Assembly (NCBI RefSeq): GCF_039602135.1
Contig: NZ_CP125942.1
Span: 806,001 to 870,000 of the forward strand
Source of the DNA: Glutamicibacter sp. B1
GTDB taxonomy: Bacteria; Actinomycetota; Actinomycetes; Actinomycetales; Micrococcaceae
DNA length: 64,000 nt
Direction of reading: 5' to 3'
The notes beneath the pieces are model-generated. The model was not told the origin of the DNA. It ran no database searches and saw only the letters and a program-made list of their open reading frames with translations. This document shows, in pieces, positions 60,219 to 64,000 of the stretch. A program made the position numbers and the translations under genes. Every line of letters begins with the position of its first letter. The stretch's first letter is position 1.

Positions 60219-61886
60219 CTATTTAAGCAGTGCGCGCTTGAGAGTATCGAGGCCAACGGAACCCAGCTGCAAAGCCTTGGTATGGAAGTCTTTCAATGAG
60301 AACGCTTCGCCTTCAGCAGCTGCGTATTCATCTCGGATTTGTTCCCACAGCCGCTGGCCAATCTTGTACGAAGGTGCCTGACCTGGCCAGCCAAGGTAAC
60401 GGTTGTATTCGAAGTCCAACTGTCCCTTCGAGAGGTCCAGATTCCGTTCCAGGAATTCATAACCCTTCTCGGCATCCCACGTGCCCTTACCCCACTGAGG
60501 TGGTACCGGCAGTCCAAGATGCACGCCGATGTCGAAGACAACACGAGCGGCGCGTAGACGTTGCGCATCAAGCATGCCCATATAGTCGCCGGGGTCATCG
60601 AGGTATCCGAGCTGGTGCATGAGTCTTTCTGAATACAGTGCCCAGCCTTCACCCTGACCCGAGACCCAGCACATCAGCCGGCGCCAGCTATTGAGGGTTG
60701 ACGCCTGAAGGTGTGCCGTTCCAATCTGCAGGTGATGTCCGGGAACACCCTCGTGATACACGGTGGTTAACTCGGCCCAAGTGGTGAACTGATCCTCACC
60801 CGGCGGTACTGACCACCACATGCGACCGGGACGGCTGAAGTCTTCAGATGGTCCGGTGTAGTACACCCCGCCATCCTGAGTGGGAGCAATCATGCACTCA
60901 ATACGGTCCATGGGTGCAGGGATATCAAAGTGCTTGCCTGACAAGTCAGCGATGGCCTGATCGGCTTTACCCTGCATCCACTCGCGTAAAGCCTCGGTGC
61001 CGTTGAGCTTTCGAGCGGGATCTGCATTGAGGACGCGTTTTGCCTCCTCAATGGTTGATCCCGGCTTGATTAGTTGCGCGACCCGTTGCTGTTCAGCGAT
61101 GATCGCGTCGAGCTGTTCAACTCCCCACGCGTAAGTTTCTTCTAGATCGATGCTTGCGCCCAAGAAGCGGCGGGACATCAACGAATAGTATTCACGACCC
61201 ACGGCATCCTGTTCTGGCGCTTGGGGCAGTAGCTCAGTTTCCAAGTAGCCAGCTAGGCGACGGTAAGCAAGCTTCGAGTCTTCGGCGCCACGTTCTAGGC
61301 GTTGGCTCAAAGTGGAATCAACGGCGCTGCCTGAAGTGGCCAGTTGGTCGAAGAAGCCGCCGTCTTTGGCGTAGTCCGTGCACTGGCCCGCAACAATTCG
61401 AACCTGGCGTTTGGCAGGGAACATCGAGTTAGCTGCTGAATCACGCAAAGATGCTATATATCCATCGATGGCAGCGGGCAGATTTTCGAGACGCTGCGCA
61501 ATGAAAGCGAAATCATCGGCACTTTCTTGTGGCATCAAGTCGATGATGGAGCGGATTTCTTGAGCTGGGCTGGCAATGTTATTTAATTCAGTGCGCCCGG
61601 TGAAGAGAATTTCCAATTCCAAACTCAGGCGTTCGGTCATCGCATCGAGTGTCACTTCGTCGATGGCGTCAACGGTGTTGGTGTTAGCCAGCGCGCTGAG
61701 GGTGTGACGTAAGAGGCTGATTTGTCCCGTGGTGCCAGTGGGGGAGTAATCGCCATAGGCGGATTCGTAGCCGGGTAGGCCCAGCTCGACGCCCCATTCC
61801 GGGGTGAGCTCAAGGCTTTTGTTGTAAAACTCTTCGGCGATTTTGTCGATCGCTGAAGGTTCGCGGTGCGGTGCGGAGGATGTCAT
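60219..61886 (-). CDS. DUF885 family protein (putative metallohydrolase)
   Basis: About 555 residues. The conserved motif TVYHEGVPGHHLQIGTAHLQ near residue 375 carries HExxxxHH, the metal-binding pattern of DUF885. A downstream Glu in GEGWALYSERLMHQLGYLDDP near 415 completes a zinc-peptidase-like site. The N-terminal part is helical. Members are thought to be carboxypeptidase- or oligopeptidase-like enzymes, with few characterised. ATG 61886 is chosen since the -10 hexamer TACTCT ends seven bases before it. The longer open frame would start upstream of the promoter. Confidence 0.88.
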   Translation of the reverse strand: MTSSAPHREPSAIDKIAEEFYNKSLELTPEWGVELGLPGYESAYGDYSPTGTTGQISLLRHTLSALANTNTVDAIDEVTLDAMTERLSLELEILFTGRTELNNIASPAQEIRSIIDLMPQESADDFAFIAQRLENLPAAIDGYIASLRDSAANSMFPAKRQVRIVAGQCTDYAKDGGFFDQLATSGSAVDSTLSQRLERGAEDSKLAYRRLAGYLETELLPQAPEQDAVGREYYSLMSRRFLGASIDLEETYAWGVEQLDAIIAEQQRVAQLIKPGSTIEEAKRVLNADPARKLNGTEALREWMQGKADQAIADLSGKHFDIPAPMDRIECMIAPTQDGGVYYTGPSEDFSRPGRMWWSVPPGEDQFTTWAELTTVYHEGVPGHHLQIGTAHLQASTLNSWRRLMCWVSGQGEGWALYSERLMHQLGYLDDPGDYMGMLDAQRLRAARVVFDIGVHLGLPVPPQWGKGTWDAEKGYEFLERNLDLSKGQLDFEYNRYLGWPGQAPSYKIGQRLWEQIRDEYAAAEGEAFSLKDFHTKALQLGSVGLDTLKRALLK

Positions 61887-61893
61887 GTAGCTA

Positions 61894-61899
61894 AGAGTA
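61894..61899 (-). promoter_or_regulatory. -10 element of the DUF885 gene, leaderless start
   Basis: TACTCT on the minus strand, seven bases before the ATG at 61886. A weak TTCAAC lies 17 bases further upstream. Confidence 0.5.
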
Positions 61900-62116
61900 G
61901 TTGATATGAAAGATTTGTTGAAGAGTTTACGGGAGAACGTCAAACCTGAATATCTAGCCTGCGCTAAATCTGAAATTCTCCCCGGCTTGGCGGCCTGGGC
62001 AAGCGGTCGTCGGACTCCGGCACGTGAAGTGTTGGGCTTTCCTGAATGCTACTTTTCATTCCGAGCTCGCCCAGGGTCAGCGAGCTGGTGCGGGAGCGCA
62101 TAGTTTAATAAGCAAA

Positions 62117-62163
62117 AAGTGACGGCTTGTTGTCCCCGCGGAGGGGAGAGCAAGCCGTCACTT
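62117..62163. terminator. Intrinsic terminator after accE
   Basis: AAGTGACGGCTTG and CAAGCCGTCACTT form a perfect 13-base stem with an inner GTCCCC/GGGGAG extension. It follows accE by 27 bases and ends the accD-accE transcript. Confidence 0.85.
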
Positions 62164-62189
62164 CGTGGTGGTTATTTCAACAAGGTGCC

Positions 62190-62411
62190 TTAGCGGCGCC
62201 CGATGGTCCAGCCGAGACGTGGGGTCAGGGCACGACGCTTGCGCAGGCGAGCCACGCGCTTCTTGGCCGGGGCATTCTCTTCGGGCTGCTGGGCAGGGGA
62301 GTTGCTCATGGCGCAGAGCAGAGCGGTGACTGCTGCCAGTTCCTCGGCGCTGGGATTGCCCTTAGTCACGCGGATCTGTGGTGCGATAGGCGTCTGGATC
62401 TCTTGTTCCAT
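62190..62411 (-). CDS. accE: Acyl-CoA carboxylase epsilon subunit
   Basis: A 73-residue protein with AAGGAG nine bases before the ATG at 62411. The core IRVTKGNPSAEELAAVTALLCAM is the hallmark of the epsilon subunit (AccE) found only in Actinobacteria, followed by a Pro/Ala-rich linker and a basic tail. It binds the beta subunit and raises carboxylase activity. It is encoded 50 bases downstream of accD on the same strand. A longer open frame in the same region is an artefact of overlapping accD. Confidence 0.9.
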   Translation of the reverse strand: MEQEIQTPIAPQIRVTKGNPSAEELAAVTALLCAMSNSPAQQPEENAPAKKRVARLRKRRALTPRLGWTIGRR

Positions 62412-62460
62412 TAGCTTTGCTCCTTGATGAGTGCTCGATGAGACGGGGTGCAGTGGATGC

Positions 62461-64000
62461 TTATAGCGGGATGTTGCCGTGCTTCTTTGGAGGCAGTACG
62501 GCATGCTTTTCACGCAGTGCACGCAATCCACGGACCAGCTGCACGCGGGTATCGCTCGGGGCGACCACCGCGTCCACGTAACCAAGCTCGGCTGCCTGGT
62601 ATGGGTTGAGCAATTCAGCCTCGTAGTCGTCGATGATCTGCTTGCGACGGGCCTCGACGTCTCCACCTTCAGCTTCCACGGCAGCTAGGTCGCGACGGTA
62701 AAGGATGTTCACTGCACCTTGCGCACCCATTACGCCGATCTGCGCAGTAGGCCAAGCCAAGTTCAAATCAGCACCAAGCTTCTTGGACCCCATCACGATG
62801 TACGCTCCACCGTAAGCCTTTCGGGTGATCACGGTCAGCTTGGGCACGGTGGCCTCGGCGTAAGCGTAGAGCAGCTTGGCGCCACGACGGATGATGCCCT
62901 GGAATTCCTGGTCCTTGCCGGGCAGGAAGCCGGGGACATCCACAAAGGTGAGGATAGGAATATTAAAGGCGTCGCAGTTGCGCACAAAGCGGGCTGCCTT
63001 TTCGGAGGCAGCGATATCCAAGGTGCCAGCAAACTGCATTGGCTGGTTAGCAACGATACCTACGGTCCGGCCCTCAACGCGGGCGTAGCCGATCATGACA
63101 TTCGGTGCGTACAGCGACTGCATTTCAAAGAAGTGTGCGTCATCAACCACGGACTCGATGACCTTGCGCATGTCATAAGGCTGGTTAGCGGAGTCTGGAA
63201 TCAGGGTATCCAATGCCAGATCTTCCTCGGTGATTTCCAACTCTTCATCGAACTCGGCGATCAAAGGGTCCGAAAGATTGGAGGATGGCAGGAAGTCCAG
63301 CAGTTCCTTGCAGAACTCCACTGCGTCTTCTTCGTCGCTGGCCAAGTAGGTGGCGGTACCGGTGTTCGCGTTATGCTGACGCGCTCCACCGAGGGCTTCC
63401 ATGTCAATTTCTTCGCCCGTGACGGTCTTGATGACGTCTGGTCCGGTGATGAACATGTGACTGGTCTTATCGACCATGATGACGTAGTCGGTCAGCGCAG
63501 GGGAGTAGGCGGCGCCACCAGCAGAAGGGCCCATGATCAGGGAGATCTGCGGAACAACACCTGAGGCGTGAACGTTGTTGCGGAAGATATCGGCGAACAT
63601 GGCCAAAGAAGCGACGCCTTCCTGGATGCGGGCGCCACCGCCGTCCAAGATGCCAACCACTGGGCAACCATTGCGCAGTGCAAATTCTTGAACCTTGACG
63701 ATCTTTTCGCCGTTAACCTGCGAGAGGGAACCACCATAGACGGTGAAGTCCTGGGAGTAGACGGCGACGAGGCGACCATCAACGGTGCCGTAGCCGGAGA
63801 CAAGGCCGTCACCCATCGGCTTCTTCTTTTCCATGCCGAAAGCGGTGGAACGGTGAACAGCTAAGGCATCAAATTCTACAAAGGAGTCCTCGTCCATGAG
63901 CATCTCGATGCGCTCACGGGCGGTATGCTTTCCGCGGGAGTGCTGCTTTTCGATTGCTGCCTGGCCACTGGGTGCTTCGGAGAGCTTCTGGCGACGGCGG
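62461..64000 (-). CDS. accD: Acyl-CoA carboxylase beta (carboxyltransferase) subunit, partial at the right edge
   Basis: The frame stays open to the window edge ([12 protein letters not shown]... through [20 protein letters not shown]), so a few N-terminal residues are missing. Visible motifs of the crotonase-like carboxyltransferase are [66 protein letters not shown] and, in the C-terminal half, [21 protein letters not shown]. These match AccD/PccB subunits acting on acetyl- or propionyl-CoA. It works with the biotin carboxylase subunit encoded at 49.8-51.6 kb and the epsilon subunit just downstream. Confidence 0.94.
   Translation of the reverse strand, partial: RRRQKLSEAPSGQAAIEKQHSRGKHTARERIEMLMDEDSFVEFDALAVHRSTAFGMEKKKPMGDGLVSGYGTVDGRLVAVYSQDFTVYGGSLSQVNGEKIVKVQEFALRNGCPVVGILDGGGARIQEGVASLAMFADIFRNNVHASGVVPQISLIMGPSAGGAAYSPALTDYVIMVDKTSHMFITGPDVIKTVTGEEIDMEALGGARQHNANTGTATYLASDEEDAVEFCKELLDFLPSSNLSDPLIAEFDEELEITEEDLALDTLIPDSANQPYDMRKVIESVVDDAHFFEMQSLYAPNVMIGYARVEGRTVGIVANQPMQFAGTLDIAASEKAARFVRNCDAFNIPILTFVDVPGFLPGKDQEFQGIIRRGAKLLYAYAEATVPKLTVITRKAYGGAYIVMGSKKLGADLNLAWPTAQIGVMGAQGAVNILYRRDLAAVEAEGGDVEARRKQIIDDYEAELLNPYQAAELGYVDAVVAPSDTRVQLVRGLRALREKHAVLPPKKHGNIPL

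Larger units (their letters stand above)
61887..62189. other. Intergenic region between DUF885 and accE
   Basis: 303 bases. It contains the DUF885 promoter at its left end and the accE terminator at its right end. A 65-codon open frame on the plus strand (61906-62103) has no ribosome binding site or recognisable sequence and is probably not a gene. Confidence 0.5.

Noticed and set aside
61906..62103. 65-codon open frame on the plus strand upstream of DUF885
   Set aside because: No ribosome binding site, no recognisable motif, and it overlaps the divergent DUF885 promoter. Its composition looks like non-coding sequence.
1..64000. CRISPR arrays, insertion sequences, integrases, prophage or toxin-antitoxin loci
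   Set aside because: No regularly spaced repeats, transposase motifs or phage-type genes were found. Every gene-sized region has a chromosomal explanation.

Overview
The window is a contiguous stretch of actinobacterial chromosome of moderately high GC. The gene set points to the family Micrococcaceae, most likely an Arthrobacter or Glutamicibacter species. That placement is inferred from gene content: a DUF3499/metallopeptidase pair, a DUF5719 protein behind a giant membrane protein, an Rpf with DUF348/G5 domains, a PMT-type mannosyltransferase facing rsmI, an acyl-CoA carboxylase with an epsilon subunit, and SufU-type Fe-S assembly. No phage, insertion sequence, CRISPR array or conjugative gene was seen. 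Most of the window is conserved housekeeping DNA. The least conserved-looking part lies between about 51.7 and 62.1 kb.

Layout. 0-8.9 kb: the C-terminal part of a large membrane protein (probable glycosyltransferase), a DUF5719 protein, ctaA, a divergent metallopeptidase-like/DUF3499 pair and a DUF1461/TIGR01906 membrane protein. 9-15 kb: an acyl-CoA synthetase, a protein O-mannosyltransferase, divergent rsmI, and a succinate-semialdehyde dehydrogenase. 15-20 kb: a MoxR / DUF58 / transglutaminase (TgpA-type) operon whose last gene is split by a frameshift. 20-26 kb: tatD, rpf, ksgA, ispE, an amine-oxidase-type flavoprotein and a small monooxygenase. 26-35.4 kb: an ABC-F ATPase, tRNA-Gln, glmU, prs, a shikimate-kinase-like protein, an unknown protein, a short ribosomal protein L25, pth and sufS-sufU. 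35.4-41.8 kb: nhaA, a DUF2505 protein, mfd and a TPR protein. 41.9-47.1 kb: a nucleoside-salvage operon (purine nucleoside phosphorylase, phosphohexo/pentomutase, deoC, a small membrane protein) opposite an LpdA-type quinone reductase. 47.4-51.6 kb: an MHS-type transporter, an NmrA-like reductase and the biotin-carboxylase subunit of acyl-CoA carboxylase. 51.7-62.1 kb: a CGNR regulator beside a tiny zinc-ribbon-like protein, a tetR-mmpL-maf operon, a dicarboxylate/amino-acid symporter, an orphan DUF2975 protein, a VOC protein and a DUF885 protein. 62.2-64 kb: the epsilon and beta subunits of acyl-CoA carboxylase, running off the right edge.

How genes work together. ksgA and ispE are almost fused into one transcript. 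PunA, the mutase and DeoC form a route from purine (deoxy)nucleosides to sugar phosphates. The flavoprotein at 24.6 kb and the dehydrogenase at 13.6 kb fit successive steps of putrescine/GABA breakdown, and they share an 18-bp promoter-proximal motif. accA, accE and accD encode one acyl-CoA carboxylase, although about 10 kb of other genes separates accA from accE-accD.

The strongest cross-cutting signal is transcriptional. At least eleven genes have a -10 hexamer (TAnnnT or close) only 6-7 bases ahead of the start codon and no Shine-Dalgarno sequence, so they are probably leaderless. This also settles several start codons. I did not find a clearly new multi-gene system. The best leads are the frameshifted TgpA gene, the GABA/putrescine motif, the tandem operator before the tetR-mmpL-maf operon, the palindrome-rich leader of the MHS transporter, the structured leader of the short L25 gene, and a few small unknown proteins.
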